NCBI RefSeq assembly: GCF_014204515.1
Contig: NZ_JACHLI010000020.1
Span: 68,031 to 132,030, forward strand
Direction: 5' to 3'
Source: Pseudomonas nitroreducens
GTDB taxonomy: Bacteria > Pseudomonadota > Gammaproteobacteria > Pseudomonadales > Pseudomonadaceae
DNA: 64,000 nucleotides
Shown here: positions 1-11,070 of the stretch, one piece after another
Layout of the letters: every line of letters begins with the position of its first letter
Position numbering within the stretch: position 1 is the stretch's first letter
Notes under the pieces: generated by a model
The model's database searches: none
What the model was told of the DNA's origin: nothing
The model's input: only the letters and a program-made list of their open reading frames with translations
Program-made: the position numbers and the translations under genes

Positions 1-819
1 CAGCATCAGCGGCGCCGAGGCACCTCCGCCAGGGGGCGGGTTGAGCACCACCAGGCTCAGCTGGCGGCCCGCCTGCAGGTCTTCCTCCAGCAGCTGCACC
101 GCCAGCCGGGTGCTGTCGCTGACGCTGGTCTCGCGGCTGATACCGTTGACCTGGACCACCGCGCCGCGCACGAAACCGCTGCCCTGCAGGCAGACGTAGA
201 GGGACTGGGCATCCACGGCGCCGGGCTGGGCGTCGGTCAGGGTCGGCACGGGGTTGCCCAGGCCGTCGCGGCGCTTGTCGCCTTCACGGGTGCGGAACAG
301 CGTGTCGAACAGCTCGCCGAGCTTGTCGGTGGCCTGCTTGGCGAACATCCCGGCCAGGCACGCCATGCCCACCAGGCCGTAGAGATTGACGTTGACCACG
401 CCGTCATCGGCTGCCGCCGTGGTGCCGACGGTGAGGAAGCCGCCGCGGATGACCAGGTAGAGCATCAGCGCGAGGATCATGCCGATGAAGGGCTTGAGGA
501 TGTACCACCAGATCCAGCTGGCCATGAAGCGATCGTTGCCGACGAAGTCGCCGAACGACTTGGCGATGTGCACGAAGCTGCCCAGCCCGCCCGCCACCAT
601 GACCATCACCAGCAGCCGGGCGTCGGGGCCGGGACACCAGCCGAGCAGGCATTGCGCGCCGGCGTCGCCCTCGGTGCCGGCCAGCGGGAACTTCGGGTAG
701 TGCTGCGGCCACAGCGACACCAGCAGCCAGGCCAGCAGCAGGGAAAGAAAGATCAGGCCGGCGCCCAGCGTCCAGATCTGCAGACGATTCGCGCGGCGGG
801 TCCGGGTACGTGTGTCCAT
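1..819 (-). CDS. Membrane protein with IPT/TIG-like C-terminal domain (3' end outside window)
   Basis: The frame is open from an ATG at 819 to the left edge (273 codons), so the C-terminus is missing. There is a hydrophobic helix at about residues 14-36, two more around 68-88 and 105-130, and possibly a fourth near 150-165. A soluble part follows in which the string VQVNG and, 40 residues later, LNPPPGGG resemble the IPT/TIG immunoglobulin-like fold. The protein therefore appears to be an inner-membrane protein carrying a beta-sandwich. I do not recognise the specific family and assign no function. The gene points away from the LysR regulator's neighbour and is followed upstream by about 220 bp without a gene. 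Confidence 0.75.
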   Translation of the reverse strand, partial: MDTRTRTRRANRLQIWTLGAGLIFLSLLLAWLLVSLWPQHYPKFPLAGTEGDAGAQCLLGWCPGPDARLLVMVMVAGGLGSFVHIAKSFGDFVGNDRFMASWIWWYILKPFIGMILALMLYLVIRGGFLTVGTTAAADDGVVNVNLYGLVGMACLAGMFAKQATDKLGELFDTLFRTREGDKRRDGLGNPVPTLTDAQPGAVDAQSLYVCLQGSGFVRGAVVQVNGISRETSVSDSTRLAVQLLEEDLQAGRQLSLVVLNPPPGGGASAPLML

Positions 820-1040
820 GGCGGCTCCAGGCAACGAGGGATGGAAACGATCCCTGTCGCGAAGCGCCACGGCATGCGCCCGATGCTTCAACCACGGGCG
901 CCTTCCGCGCATCGCACGGCTGACAGTCCAGCTCACGTTAGCGCAGCGCAAAGCCTCTGCAAGGGGGCTTGGCGGATAATTTCGGGCGTCTCGCCAGCGT
1001 TACGTTGCAGCGCTGAAACAGTGGCTGTTGCAACGTTGAA

Positions 1041-1922
1041 TCAGGCCGCTGCGGTGTCTGCGGCCGGAGCTTCCAGCAGCCCGATAAAGGCCCGCAGCGC
1101 CGGGGTGTCGGTGCCGCGCCGCCAGAACAGCCAGGTGGTCGCTTCGGCGTGGTGCGGCGCCAGGCGGTGGATCGCCACGTTGCGCCCGCCGGCCAGGCTC
1201 TCGAACATCGCCCGCGGCACGATGGCCACGCCGCCACCGGCAGCGATGCAGGCGAGCATGCCGTGGTAGGACTCCATCTCGACGATCTTGCCCGGCACCA
1301 CCCGGTGCTCGGCGAACCAGCCTTCCAGACGCTTGCGGTAGGAGCAGGTATCGCGGAAGGCGAACACCGTCTCCCCCGCCACGTCCCGCGCATCGTGCAC
1401 CGGCGCGTGGTGGCGGGCGCTCATCAGCACCAGTTCCTCGCGGTACACCGGCTTGCCGTCCAGCTGCGGGTGATTGGCCGGGCCATCGGCGAAGGCGGCA
1501 ATGAAGCGGCCGGAGAGCACGCCGTCGATCATCTCGCCGGAAGGGCCGGTGGACAGGTCGAGCTGCACCTTCGGGCACTGCTGGTGATAACGCGCCAGCA
1601 TCTCGGGAATGCGCACCGCCGCCGTGCTCTCCATGGAGCCCAGGGAGAAGCCGCCGTGGGGCTCGGCGCCCACCGCCACCTGCTTCGCTTCCTCCACCAG
1701 ATCGAGGATGCGCTCGGCGTAATCGAGGAAGCTGCGCCCGGTCGGCGACAGACGGAGACGGAGCTTTTCGCGGATGAACAGCTCGGTGCCCAGCTCCGCC
1801 TCCAGCTGCTTGATCCGCGTGGTCAGGTTCGACGGCACGCGGTGTAGACGGGCCGCGGCGGCGGTGATGCTGCCTTCGGTGGCGACGGCGCGGACGATTT
1901 CCAGCTGGGTCAGGTCCATCAT
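1041..1922 (-). CDS. LysR-family regulator, PtrR/YneJ-like, divergent from sad
   Basis: This is a full-length LysR-type regulator of about 293 residues. An N-terminal winged helix-turn-helix (about residues 5-62, with the typical GSITAAAARL and SNLTTRIKQLE helices) is followed by a substrate-binding co-inducer domain. Two adjacent ATG codons (1922 and 1919) follow a GGAGAGA ribosome-binding site; an upstream in-frame extension of about 20 codons lacks one. It is transcribed divergently from a succinate-semialdehyde-type dehydrogenase across a 141-bp gap containing an ATTCA-N7-TGAAT dyad, the same pairing as E. coli yneJ(ptrR)/sad. Regulation of the dehydrogenase gene is an inference from that arrangement. 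Confidence 0.85.
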   Translation of the reverse strand: MMDLTQLEIVRAVATEGSITAAAARLHRVPSNLTTRIKQLEAELGTELFIREKLRLRLSPTGRSFLDYAERILDLVEEAKQVAVGAEPHGGFSLGSMESTAAVRIPEMLARYHQQCPKVQLDLSTGPSGEMIDGVLSGRFIAAFADGPANHPQLDGKPVYREELVLMSARHHAPVHDARDVAGETVFAFRDTCSYRKRLEGWFAEHRVVPGKIVEMESYHGMLACIAAGGGVAIVPRAMFESLAGGRNVAIHRLAPHHAEATTWLFWRRGTDTPALRAFIGLLEAPAADTAAA

Positions 1923-1952
1923 TCTCTCCGGGAGAAGGAGTCTTTCTTGATT

Positions 1953-1969
1953 ATTCATTTTACATGAAT
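1953..1969. promoter_or_regulatory. LysR-type operator candidate
   Basis: The dyad ATTCA-N7-TGAAT has the T-N11-A geometry of LysR-type boxes. It lies between the divergent LysR gene and sad, about 31 bp upstream of the regulator's start. Confidence 0.45.
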
Positions 1970-2063
1970 GGTTGCGCATCTTAATTTCTGCGCCATCCCG
2001 GAGCTACCACGCCCGGACGAACGACCGGCCTTGCGCCCTCCCATAGAACAAGCAGGACTCACC

Positions 2064-3449
2064 ATGAACCAGATCGCCGCCATCCCCGCTGCCATCTCCC
2101 GCAGCCCCGCCACCGGCCAGGAACTGGCCCGCTACACCTTCGAAGACGCCGCCCAGCTGGAAACCTCGCTGGCCCGCACCGATGCCGCGTTCCGCCAATG
2201 GCGCGACACCAGCATCGGCGAACGTGTTGCCGTGCTGCGCAAGATGGCTGAAGTCCTGCGTGCCAACGTCGAGCCGATGGCCCGCATGGAAGCCCAGGAA
2301 ATGGGCATGCCGGTCACCCAGGCCCGCGGCGAGATCAACAAGTGCGCCAACCTCTGCGAGTGGTACGCCGACAACGGCCCGGCCATGCTCGAAGACGAGA
2401 AGACCAGCATCGAAGGCGCGTACATCTCCTACCTGCCGCTGGGCCCGGTGCTGGCCGTGATGCCGTGGAACTTCCCGACCTGGCAGGTCATGCGTGGCGC
2501 GGTGAGCATCATCCTGGGCGGCAACACTTACGTGCTCAAGCACGCGCCGAACGTCATGGGCTGCGCCTATCAGCTGCGCGACGCCTGGCTGCAGGCCGGC
2601 CTGCCGGAGGGTGTGTTCGAGGTGCTGAACGTCGAGCCGCCGCTGGTTTCCAAGGCCATCGCCGATGACCGCATCGCCTCCATCGCCGTGACCGGCAGTG
2701 TCGGCGCAGGCGCCGCCATCGCCTCCCAGGCCGGCGCCGCCCTGAAGAAGTGCGTGCTGGAGCTGGGCGGTTCCGACGCCTTCATCGTGCTCGCCGACGC
2801 CGACCTCGACGCCGCCGTGAAAGCCGCCGTCGCCAGCCGCTTCGGCAACTGCGGCCAGGTGTGCATCGCCGCCAAGCGCATGATCCTCGAAGAGTCCATC
2901 GCTCCGGCCTTCACCGAGAAGCTGCTGGCCGCGGTCAAGGCGCTGAAGATCGGCGATCCGCTGGCGGACGACACCTTCGTCGGCCCGATGGCCCGCTTCG
3001 ACCTGCGTGACGAACTGGACGGCCAGGTACAGCAGGCCATCGCCGACGGCGCCACCCTGCTGCTGGGCGGCCACAAGCTCGAAGGCGAAGGCAACTACTA
3101 CGCGCCGACCGTGCTGGCCGACGTCAAGCCGGGCAACACCGCGTTCAAGAAGGAAATCTTCGGCCCGGTCGCTTCGCTGATCGTCGCCCGTGACGCCGAG
3201 CATGCCCTGGAGCTGGCCAACGACAGCGAATTCGGCCTCTCCGGCGCCATCTGGTCCGCCGACAAGGCCAAGGCCCAGCACATGGCCCGTCACCTGGTCA
3301 GCGGTGGCGTGTTCATCAACGGCTTCTCCGCCTCCGATCCCCGCGTACCGATCGGCGGCGTGAAGAAGAGCGGCTTCGGTCGCGAGCTGTCGCACTTCGG
3401 GCTGCGCGAGTTCACCAACCCGCAGACCGTGTGGATCGACCGCAAGTAA
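2064..3449 (+). CDS. sad: NAD(P)-dependent succinate semialdehyde dehydrogenase, Sad/YneI type
   Basis: The product (461 aa) is an aldehyde dehydrogenase that oxidises an aldehyde, probably succinate semialdehyde, to the acid. The nucleophile is Cys267 in GQVC, the general base is Glu233 in LELGG, and the cofactor segment MPWNFP lies at about 133-138. Stretches such as NLCEWYADNGPAML and GGVKKSGFGRELSHFG closely follow E. coli Sad (YneI), which has 462 residues. The start chosen is the ATG at 2064 after AGCAGGA; the frame is open 32 codons further upstream into the promoter region. A strong terminator follows directly. Substrate is inferred from similarity; other medium-chain aldehydes are possible. 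Confidence 0.87.
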   Translation: MNQIAAIPAAISRSPATGQELARYTFEDAAQLETSLARTDAAFRQWRDTSIGERVAVLRKMAEVLRANVEPMARMEAQEMGMPVTQARGEINKCANLCEWYADNGPAMLEDEKTSIEGAYISYLPLGPVLAVMPWNFPTWQVMRGAVSIILGGNTYVLKHAPNVMGCAYQLRDAWLQAGLPEGVFEVLNVEPPLVSKAIADDRIASIAVTGSVGAGAAIASQAGAALKKCVLELGGSDAFIVLADADLDAAVKAAVASRFGNCGQVCIAAKRMILEESIAPAFTEKLLAAVKALKIGDPLADDTFVGPMARFDLRDELDGQVQQAIADGATLLLGGHKLEGEGNYYAPTVLADVKPGNTAFKKEIFGPVASLIVARDAEHALELANDSEFGLSGAIWSADKAKAQHMARHLVSGGVFINGFSASDPRVPIGGVKKSGFGRELSHFGLREFTNPQTVWIDRK

Positions 3450-3465
3450 GTCGAACCTGAAAAAC

Positions 3466-3501
3466 AAAAACCCTCTCCCGCCCGGCGGTAGAGGGTTTTT
3501 T
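3466..3501 (+). terminator. Rho-independent terminator after sad
   Basis: An 11-bp stem AAAAACCCTCT/AGAGGGTTTTT with a 13-nt loop is followed by a T-run, 16 bp after the sad stop codon. Confidence 0.85.
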
Positions 3502-3507
3502 GCTTTC

Positions 3508-3578
3508 GTAGGAGCGGACTCCGTCCGCGATGGTATCCGGCGCGATGCGGACCTATCGCGGACGGAGTCCGCTCCTAC
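3508..3578. repeat. Palindromic repeat, family A
   Basis: GTAGGAGCGGACTCCGTCCG and its reverse complement face each other over a short variable centre. The element recurs at several other places in this window. Confidence 0.9.
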
Positions 3579-3618
3579 GCTCCCTTTAAGATCGGGATTA
3601 ATCGGCGCGATTAAATCC

Positions 3619-3695
3619 GTAGGGCGCATAACCTGGAACAGGTTATCCGCCTGTGCGCACGGCGGCGGATAACGCTGGCGCGTTATGCGCCCTAC
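3619..3695. repeat. Palindromic repeat, family B
   Basis: GTAGGGCGCATAAC...GTTATCCGCC faces GGCGGATAAC...GTTATGCGCCCTAC. This is a full two-armed copy. Confidence 0.9.
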
Positions 3696-3714
3696 AAGAA
3701 CCTTCCCGCGGGAG

Positions 3715-4242
3715 TCAGGGCTTGGCCGTGTCCTTCTTCAACTGCAGCAGCTCCTGCGTGCTGTGCCGCAGGTTCTCGGCCAGGCTGCCCTGCTCATTGA
3801 AGCAGTCCTCGACCAGCCAGCCGCCCGCCGTGCGATGCAACAGCAGGCCAAGATCGCGGTCCTCCCCCGTCAGGGCATCCTTGAGCACCACCCGCGCCTT
3901 GATTCGCTCGTCGTCCACCGGAGTGAACGCCAGCGACTTCACCTTGATATCGCCCCAGTCCTGGCAATCGCACAGCGGGTCGCCACCCAGGTAGCCCAGC
4001 TCACCGCCGGCGGCGTCCTGGTCAGCCTTCATCAAGGCAAGCAACGAAGCGTCGAAGACATCCGTCTCCTTCAGCTTGCCGTTGGGCACGCCGGGGCCGT
4101 CGGGCGTGTAGTTGCCGTATATCTGCCGCAGAAAGCGCTCCGCGCTGGCGCTATCGGCCGCTGGCGTCGAGGCCGCGAGCGAAGTATCGAAGAGCGTCAA
4201 CAGGATCAGCGACAGGGCAAAGGCGGAGCGCAGGAAGGCCAT
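3715..4242 (-). CDS. Secreted DUF3828-like protein
   Basis: The product has about 175 residues, beginning with a clear Sec signal peptide (MAFLRSAFALSLILLTLF, cleavage near ASA/SLAA). The mature part resembles DUF3828 proteins: an alpha/beta domain with IYGNYTPDGPGVP near the start, then DPLCDCQDWGDI and VDDERIKARVVL. I chose the ATG at 4242 because GGAGA sits 7-8 nt upstream; the earlier in-frame ATG at 4254 has no ribosome-binding site. Location is periplasmic by the signal peptide; the biochemical role is unknown. The gene converges with sad across palindromic repeats and appears monocistronic. Confidence 0.75.
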   Translation of the reverse strand: MAFLRSAFALSLILLTLFDTSLAASTPAADSASAERFLRQIYGNYTPDGPGVPNGKLKETDVFDASLLALMKADQDAAGGELGYLGGDPLCDCQDWGDIKVKSLAFTPVDDERIKARVVLKDALTGEDRDLGLLLHRTAGGWLVEDCFNEQGSLAENLRHSTQELLQLKKDTAKP

Positions 4243-4363
4243 GGGATTCTCCATCGGGCAGCCGAGCATCATCGCCCGACGCGGCCTCGAATTTCCGTGA
4301 AGTGGTTAAAGCTGTGGCCGATAGCCCTGGGACGAACCGCCAGGGTCCCCGGCTGGCACCTGA

Positions 4364-4446
4364 GTAGGATGGGTGGAGCTTGCGATACCCATCGAGCGGA
4401 CCGGAAAGTGAATCGATGGGTATCGCTGCGCTCCACGCCATCCTAC
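4364..4446. repeat. Palindromic repeat, family D
   Basis: GTAGGATGGGTGGAG...GATACCCATC faces GATGGGTATCGCTGCGCTCC...CATCCTAC. It is a full copy between two minus-strand genes. Confidence 0.88.
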
Positions 4447-4477
4447 GAAGAGTCCTCCTGCGAACGCTCAGCAGACC

Positions 4478-4511
4478 GTAGGGCGCATAACGCCAAAGGC
4501 GTTATCCGCCA
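4478..4511. repeat. Half-copy of palindromic repeat family B
   Basis: Only one arm of the family B element (GTAGGGCGCATAAC to GTTATCCGCC) is present here. Confidence 0.8.
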
Positions 4512-4527
4512 TAACCAGGCTGCACAA

Positions 4528-5844
4528 TCAGGATCGCGGCCGATACCCCTGAGACAGCAACCAACCCTGGAAAGCGCGCCGCCGCTCCGGCGGCAGGTCC
4601 GCCAGCACCTGCGCCTCGGGTTCGGTGCGCAGCCGCCGCAGCCAGGGCGCCAGCTCCAGGCCATCGAGGTGCCAGATGCCCAGCGGCTGGTCGGCGCTGA
4701 CCACCACTTCTGCTTCATCGACGAACTCGCCCCTCAGCACCGGGGCACGCTCGATGCGCAGGCTGGCGAAATCCGCCGGTACATGGCTCGGCTGCTGGTC
4801 CGGCCAGGCGCGGCGAGCTTGCCAGAAGGGCTGCCCGCTCCACTGCTCTTCGCTGGCATAGAAGTCGCGGCCGACACGGGCGAAGCGCAGGAACAGCTGC
4901 TCGACGCGCTGCTGATGGAAACGCCTGGCGAGCTCTGCCCGCTGCGGCGCGCGCAGCAGCGTGTTGATCACGACGGGCGCCTGCAAGGCCGAGGACAGCG
5001 ACTGGAAGATGCCATTGCCGGACAGCGGGTCCACCGCCATCGCCGCATCGCCCACGCGAATCCAGTTGTCGCCGCAGGCTTCCAGGCAAAGGATCGCCGT
5101 GCTGCTGCGGGCGTGCAGGTCCAAATCGTACTCTTCGCTGGGGCCGAAGAACTCACGTACCAGCGTTGAAGCAGCACGACGCTCGCGGCAGTAATCCAGT
5201 AATTGCTCGCGGGGCGGCAGCTGGCTGCTGGCGACATCCAGCGTCAGCTGCCAGTAACAGCGGCCATCCTCCAGCCGCGCCATCCACGCCCAGCCATCAG
5301 GCAGGCTTTCCACCGCCGTCGCCAGCGGGCCGGGTTCGCCCTGCCAGCGATTGAGCAGGCTGAGAGTTTCCGGGCCGCGTCGGGCCTTGCTGCCCTTCTG
5401 GTTCAGCGGCGCCTGGCGGCCGCGGGCCTCGACCAGAAAAACGCCCTGTACTTCGCGGCCGCCTTCGAGTTTCACGCGCCAGCGGGTGGCCTCTTCCGCC
5501 ACGGCCAGTACCTGGGTTTCGATCAACTCGATGCCGGCTTGTTTCAGGTCCTCGCGCAGCCCCGCATCGAAGCATGGGCGATCGAGGATGCATTCAATGT
5601 TCTGTGCGCTTTCCGCGCCATTCCAGAGCACGCGGCGTTGCGAGGGTGGCGCGGCGCTCGCCAGTGCGTGTTGCAGCCCGGCACTGCGCAGGCCTTCCAG
5701 TACACGCTGGGAGACGCCTTCGACGGCGGCGAAGCGGCGCCATTCGCTGATCACAGTGACCTTGTGCCCCAAGCGGCGCAGGCCGAGGGCGACGGCGGCT
5801 CCAGCGGGGCCGGCGCCGAGGATCAGGATGGGGTGATCACTCAT
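4528..5844 (-). CDS. FAD-dependent monooxygenase/halogenase-fold protein, QhpG-like
   Basis: The product (438 aa) is a group A flavoprotein. The dinucleotide-binding GAGPAGAA lies at residues 10-17, and GDAAMAVDPLSGNGI, the second FAD motif of the tryptophan halogenase/monooxygenase superfamily, at 265-279. It follows genes for a subtilisin-like protease and an ABC exporter. That trio matches qhpG, qhpE and qhpF, whose Paracoccus products hydroxylate, cleave and export the gamma subunit of quinohemoprotein amine dehydrogenase. The start is the ATG at 5844; an upstream open extension of 70 codons runs through repeat sequence and is rejected. No QhpA-D homologue is seen in the window, so the substrate is uncertain. 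Confidence 0.7.
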   Translation of the reverse strand: MSDHPILILGAGPAGAAVALGLRRLGHKVTVISEWRRFAAVEGVSQRVLEGLRSAGLQHALASAAPPSQRRVLWNGAESAQNIECILDRPCFDAGLREDLKQAGIELIETQVLAVAEEATRWRVKLEGGREVQGVFLVEARGRQAPLNQKGSKARRGPETLSLLNRWQGEPGPLATAVESLPDGWAWMARLEDGRCYWQLTLDVASSQLPPREQLLDYCRERRAASTLVREFFGPSEEYDLDLHARSSTAILCLEACGDNWIRVGDAAMAVDPLSGNGIFQSLSSALQAPVVINTLLRAPQRAELARRFHQQRVEQLFLRFARVGRDFYASEEQWSGQPFWQARRAWPDQQPSHVPADFASLRIERAPVLRGEFVDEAEVVVSADQPLGIWHLDGLELAPWLRRLRTEPEAQVLADLPPERRRAFQGWLLSQGYRPRS

Positions 5845-5898
5845 GCTGCGGTGGCCCGGAGGAAAGCCAGGATGGTCAAGTTCAGCGCGCCGGCAGTG

Positions 5899-6050
5899 CC
5901 CTCTCCCCAACCCTCTCCCTGAAGGGAGAGGGAGCTGTTCGGCGCTTTTGGAAGTTTCTGCGCACGCCGATAGCAACGGACGAACGCCAGAGATGAACGA
6001 CCGCAGAGGACGACCCCCTCTCCCTCCGGGAGAGGGCTGGGGTGAGGGGA
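5899..6050. repeat. Two family C hairpins between qhpE-like and qhpG-like genes
   Basis: Two CCCTCTCCC...GGGAGAGGG hairpins (5899-5932 and 6014-6050) fill the gap inside an otherwise tightly packed operon. Confidence 0.85.
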
Positions 6051-6067
6051 ACAAACTCGACCTCCAC

Positions 6068-6728
6068 TCACATCCCCACCTTCCGCTCGATCCCCCGAAA
6101 CGCCGCCCGCTCCCGCATCACCTCAATGAACTGCAGGTTCGACAGCGCCGGCTGCTCAGCCAGCAGCTCCGCCAGATGCCCACAAAACGCCGCGCACCCG
6201 AGGCTCGCGCCAGAGCGCCCACCGACCTTCACCGCCGCACCAAAATCCGCCTGGGGGCTATCCAGCCAGGACCATTCGCCCTCGCCACAACGGGCATCCC
6301 CCGTCACCCGGATCACGCCGGGATAGTTCGCTGGAAACACCGGCTCGCCGCGTGCCGGGCTGGACGCGCAGACCAGAACACCGGCCTCGATAAGCTCCGC
6401 CACAGCCTCGCGCAGGATCGGCCGACCCTGACGCACGCCCAGGCTCAAGTTGATCACCCGCACGCCCTGCTCGCCCAGCCAGTGCAGTGCGGCAGCGATC
6501 TGCAACGGGCTGGTCACGCCGCGCTCATCGAAGACCTGGGCGACGCACAAGCGCGCCTCCGCTGCGTGGGAAAGAATGGCTTCGCAGACGGCGCTGCCGT
6601 GGCCAAGCAGATCAACCGACAGTGGCAGTCGGTCCAATCCATCATCGGCGAGACGGAAGCGCTGTCCACTGACGACCGAAGCGGCCTGCCCCTCTGAATG
6701 CCCGCTATCGATCACACCAATCAGCAAC

Positions 6729-6739
<11 letters not shown>
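6068..6739 (-). CDS. Cytoplasmic subtilisin-like serine protease, QhpE-like
   Basis: The product (223 aa) is a minimal S8 peptidase. The catalytic triad is visible: Asp11 in GVIDSG, His47 in GHGSAV and Ser179 in GASLG. It has no signal peptide and no propeptide, as expected of the intracellular QhpE that trims the leader of the amine dehydrogenase gamma subunit before export. The ATG at 6739 overlaps the last 11 nt of the ABC transporter gene, indicating translational coupling. Length and catalytic order fit the family; the peptide it would cut is not encoded in the visible neighbourhood. Confidence 0.72.
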
Positions 6740-8455
<1,716 letters not shown>

Positions 8456-8456
<1 letters not shown>

Positions 8457-10354
8457 CAGCCCACCTTGAGTTGCTTGAGCTTGCGGTACAGCGTGGCGCG
8501 GCTGATGCCCAGCGCGTCGGCGGCGGCAGAGACGTTGCCCTGGTGGCGCTCCAGCGCCTGGCGGATCAGCTCCAGTTCGTTTTCGCGGATGCTGCCGCTC
8601 TGTGGGCGCTCACCGGCGGCGAGTTCGTCCAGCGTGCTGTCGGGCAAGTGATCCAGGCTCAGCTCCGCTTCGCCCTCCTCGCGCATGGCCAGCGCGGTAC
8701 GCAGGACCATCTCCAGCTGGCGGATGTTGCCCGGCCAGTGGTACTCGCGCAGCAGGCCGAGCAGCTCGGCGGAGAGTTTCACCTTCGGCGCGCCCAGGCG
8801 CGCCAGCAGGCTGCTGGCGAGTTCGGCGAGGTCGTCGCGCTCACGCAGCGCCGGTAGCTTCACGCTGATGCCGTTGACGCGGTAGTAGAGGTCCTCGCGG
8901 AAGTGTTTCTCTTCCACCAGGCGCTTGAGGTCGCGGTGGGTGGCGCAGATCAGTGCGACATCGATGTCCTGCTCCTCGCCGGCGCCCAGCGGCGCCACCT
9001 TGCGCTCCTGCAGCACGCGCAGCAGGCGCGCTTGCAAGGCCAGCGGCATATCGCCGATTTCGTCGAGGAACAGCGTGCCGCCGTGGGCCTGTTTCAGCCG
9101 GCCGACCATGCCGCCGCGCCGCGAGCCGGTGAAGGCGCCGTCGCGGTAGCCGAACAGCTCGGACTCGATCAGTCCTTCGGGAATCGCCGCGCAGTTCACC
9201 GCAACGAAGGGTTTGTCGCTGCGCGCGCTGGCCTGGTGCAAGGCGCGGGCGACCACTTCCTTGCCGCTGCCGGTTTCGCCCAGCAGCAACACCGGCAGTT
9301 CGTTCACCAGCCCCTGGCGCGCCATGCGCAGGGCGCGGGCGTAGCGCGGATGGCTGCCGGCGAGGGCTTCGAGTTCCGGGCCGGCCGCCGGGCGCGGCGC
9401 ACGGGTGCTGACCGGCACCGCATGGCTGCGCAGTGGCGCTTGCAGCGTCTTGTAGAACAGCTCGCCCTTGGGCGTCTGCAGGCTGCCGACGCCGCCCTGG
9501 TAGAGCCGGCCGAGCAGTTGGTCGCCGCGCAGGCCGAGGAAGTCCTCGCTACGCCGGCCGACCAGCGACTCACGGTTGGCGCCCAGTAGCTGGCAGGCCT
9601 GGCCGCTGACCGCCAGCACCTTGCCGTCCAGACCCAGCGCCAGCAGGCCCTGCCAGGCCGAGTCGAGGTACTGGCGACGGTAATGGAAGGCAATCACCAC
9701 CTGCCCCGGATGGCTGACGGCGAACAGTCGCGCCTCGATCTGGAACACCGCGAGGCTGAGCAGCGAGAGGCTTTCCCGCGGGCCGGAGAGCGGCCCTTCG
9801 CGGGTCATGTCGAGCACGCCGAGCAGCGTGCCCTGCGGTCCCTCGATGGGCACCGAGGTGCAGGAGAAACGGCTCAGGCGATCGAGGAAGTGTTCGCCGC
9901 AGTCGATCTGCGTGGCGCGCCGTTCCACCAGCGCGGTGCCCAGGGCGTTGGTGCCGCGCGAGGCTTCGCTCCAGCAGGCGCCCTGGACGATATCGGCCAG
10001 GCCCTTGCTCTGCATGCGCTCGCGGGCGCCTTCGACGGAGAGGATGGTGGCGTCGGCGTTGGCCAGGATGATCACGCCGTCATGGCCCTGGCGTTGTTGC
10101 AGGTAGTCGAGTTCGGGAGTGGCGGCGTCCAGCAGCAGGCGGTTGCCGGCCAGCAGCACGTCGGGTTTGACCCGCGTGTCGAGGCCGTGCTCGGTGCCGT
10201 TGCTGCAGTCCAGGCCGTGACCGAGGCTGCGCCGCCAGGAGGCGTCGATTTCCTCGCGGAGCACGCCGCTGGGGACCTCGCCCTCCTGTTGCAGGCGTTC
10301 ACGGGCCAGGTGGGCTTCGCGCAGCAGGTCGCTGCTTATTGTTCTTGTAGTCAT
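8456..10354 (-). CDS. Sigma-54-dependent activator, AcoR-like (GAF + AAA+ + Fis HTH)
   Basis: The product (632 aa) is an enhancer-binding protein. An N-terminal sensory region with a GAF-like fold (about 80-225) precedes a probable PAS-like segment. The AAA+ domain has Walker A GETGSGKE near 356, the sigma-54 contact loop GAFTGS and Walker B GGTLFLDEIGD. A C-terminal Fis-type helix-turn-helix (NVSAAADALGISRATLYRKL) ends the protein. The ATG at 10354 follows GGAG at 7 nt. It is the first gene of the exporter/protease/flavoprotein operon, overlapping the next gene by one base. By inference it senses an amine or alcohol and switches on the amine dehydrogenase genes with RpoN. Confidence 0.82.
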
Positions 10355-10544
10355 GCATCGCTCCGGTAGGTCCCGCGCCCTCTTCTCCACAAATGTAAGG
10401 AGGGCGCAGAACTCGCAGGCTGGTCAGGGCTGTGTACACCCGCCGGCGGCGTCAGTAAAGGGGAAGCCCTTAGTAGGAAGGCTCACCGGGAACACAACGC
10501 AATTCCCGCGCCAGCGAACCCTCCTGCGCCGCCTCCGGGTTGTA

Positions 10545-10581
10545 TTGACAGTGACCCAAGGCAGGTTTACGTTAACGTAAA
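10545..10581 (+). promoter_or_regulatory. liu promoter and LiuR operator
   Basis: A consensus -35 (TTGACA, 10545-10550) precedes a perfect 16-bp palindrome TTTACGTTAACGTAAA (10566-10581) that overlaps the expected -10 region. MerR-family activators bind in exactly this spacer position. It lies 27 bp before liuR. Confidence 0.75.
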
Positions 10582-10608
10582 GGTAAACAACCGAGCAAGC
10601 AGATTCCC

Positions 10609-11013
10609 ATGCCCACGACCTACACCATCTCCGAGCTGGCCCGCGAACTGGACGTCACCACCCGCGCCATCCGCTTCTACGAGGAACAGGGCATGCTCAG
10701 CCCCGAGCGCCGTGGCCAGGAGCGCATCTACAGCGCCAAGGACCTGGTGGCCCTGAAGCTGATCCTGCGCGGCAAGCGCATCGGCTTCTCGCTGGCCGAG
10801 TGCAAGGAACTGATCGACCTCTACGACCCCAGCAGCGGCAACACCAAGCAACTGCAGACCTTCCTCGACAAGATCACCGCGCGCCGCGCGCAGCTGGAAC
10901 AGCAACTGCTCGATATCGAGCAGATGAAACTGGAACTGGACACGGCCGAGGAGCGCTGCCTGGCGGCCATGGCCGAGACCGACAAACCCCGCAAGCAGCG
11001 CGTGCCGAGCTGA
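10609..11013 (+). CDS. liuR: MerR-family regulator of leucine/isovalerate degradation
   Basis: The product (134 aa) has an N-terminal MerR winged helix (YTISELARELDVTTRAIRFYEEQGMLSPERRG, in part residues 5-38) and a long dimerisation helix ending in ITARRAQLEQQLLDIEQMK. It is the first gene of the liu operon, 57 bp before liuA, the standard position of LiuR in Pseudomonas. The perfect palindrome upstream is its likely operator, which would give autoregulation and control of the whole operon. Effector is not evident from sequence; acyl-CoA intermediates are plausible. Confidence 0.92.
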   Translation: MPTTYTISELARELDVTTRAIRFYEEQGMLSPERRGQERIYSAKDLVALKLILRGKRIGFSLAECKELIDLYDPSSGNTKQLQTFLDKITARRAQLEQQLLDIEQMKLELDTAEERCLAAMAETDKPRKQRVPS

Positions 11014-11070
11014 CCTCGGCGCCCTGCCCCGCTCTCTCATCCGATTACAAATACAAGTACAGGTGATTCC

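Noticed and set aside
820..1040. Small gene or terminator between the IPT-domain gene and the LysR gene
   Set aside because: Only weak 5-bp inverted matches and no frame with a ribosome-binding site were seen.
5845..6054. N-terminal extension of the flavoprotein gene
   Set aside because: The extension translates family C repeat DNA, and the FAD motif normally lies within the first 20 residues.
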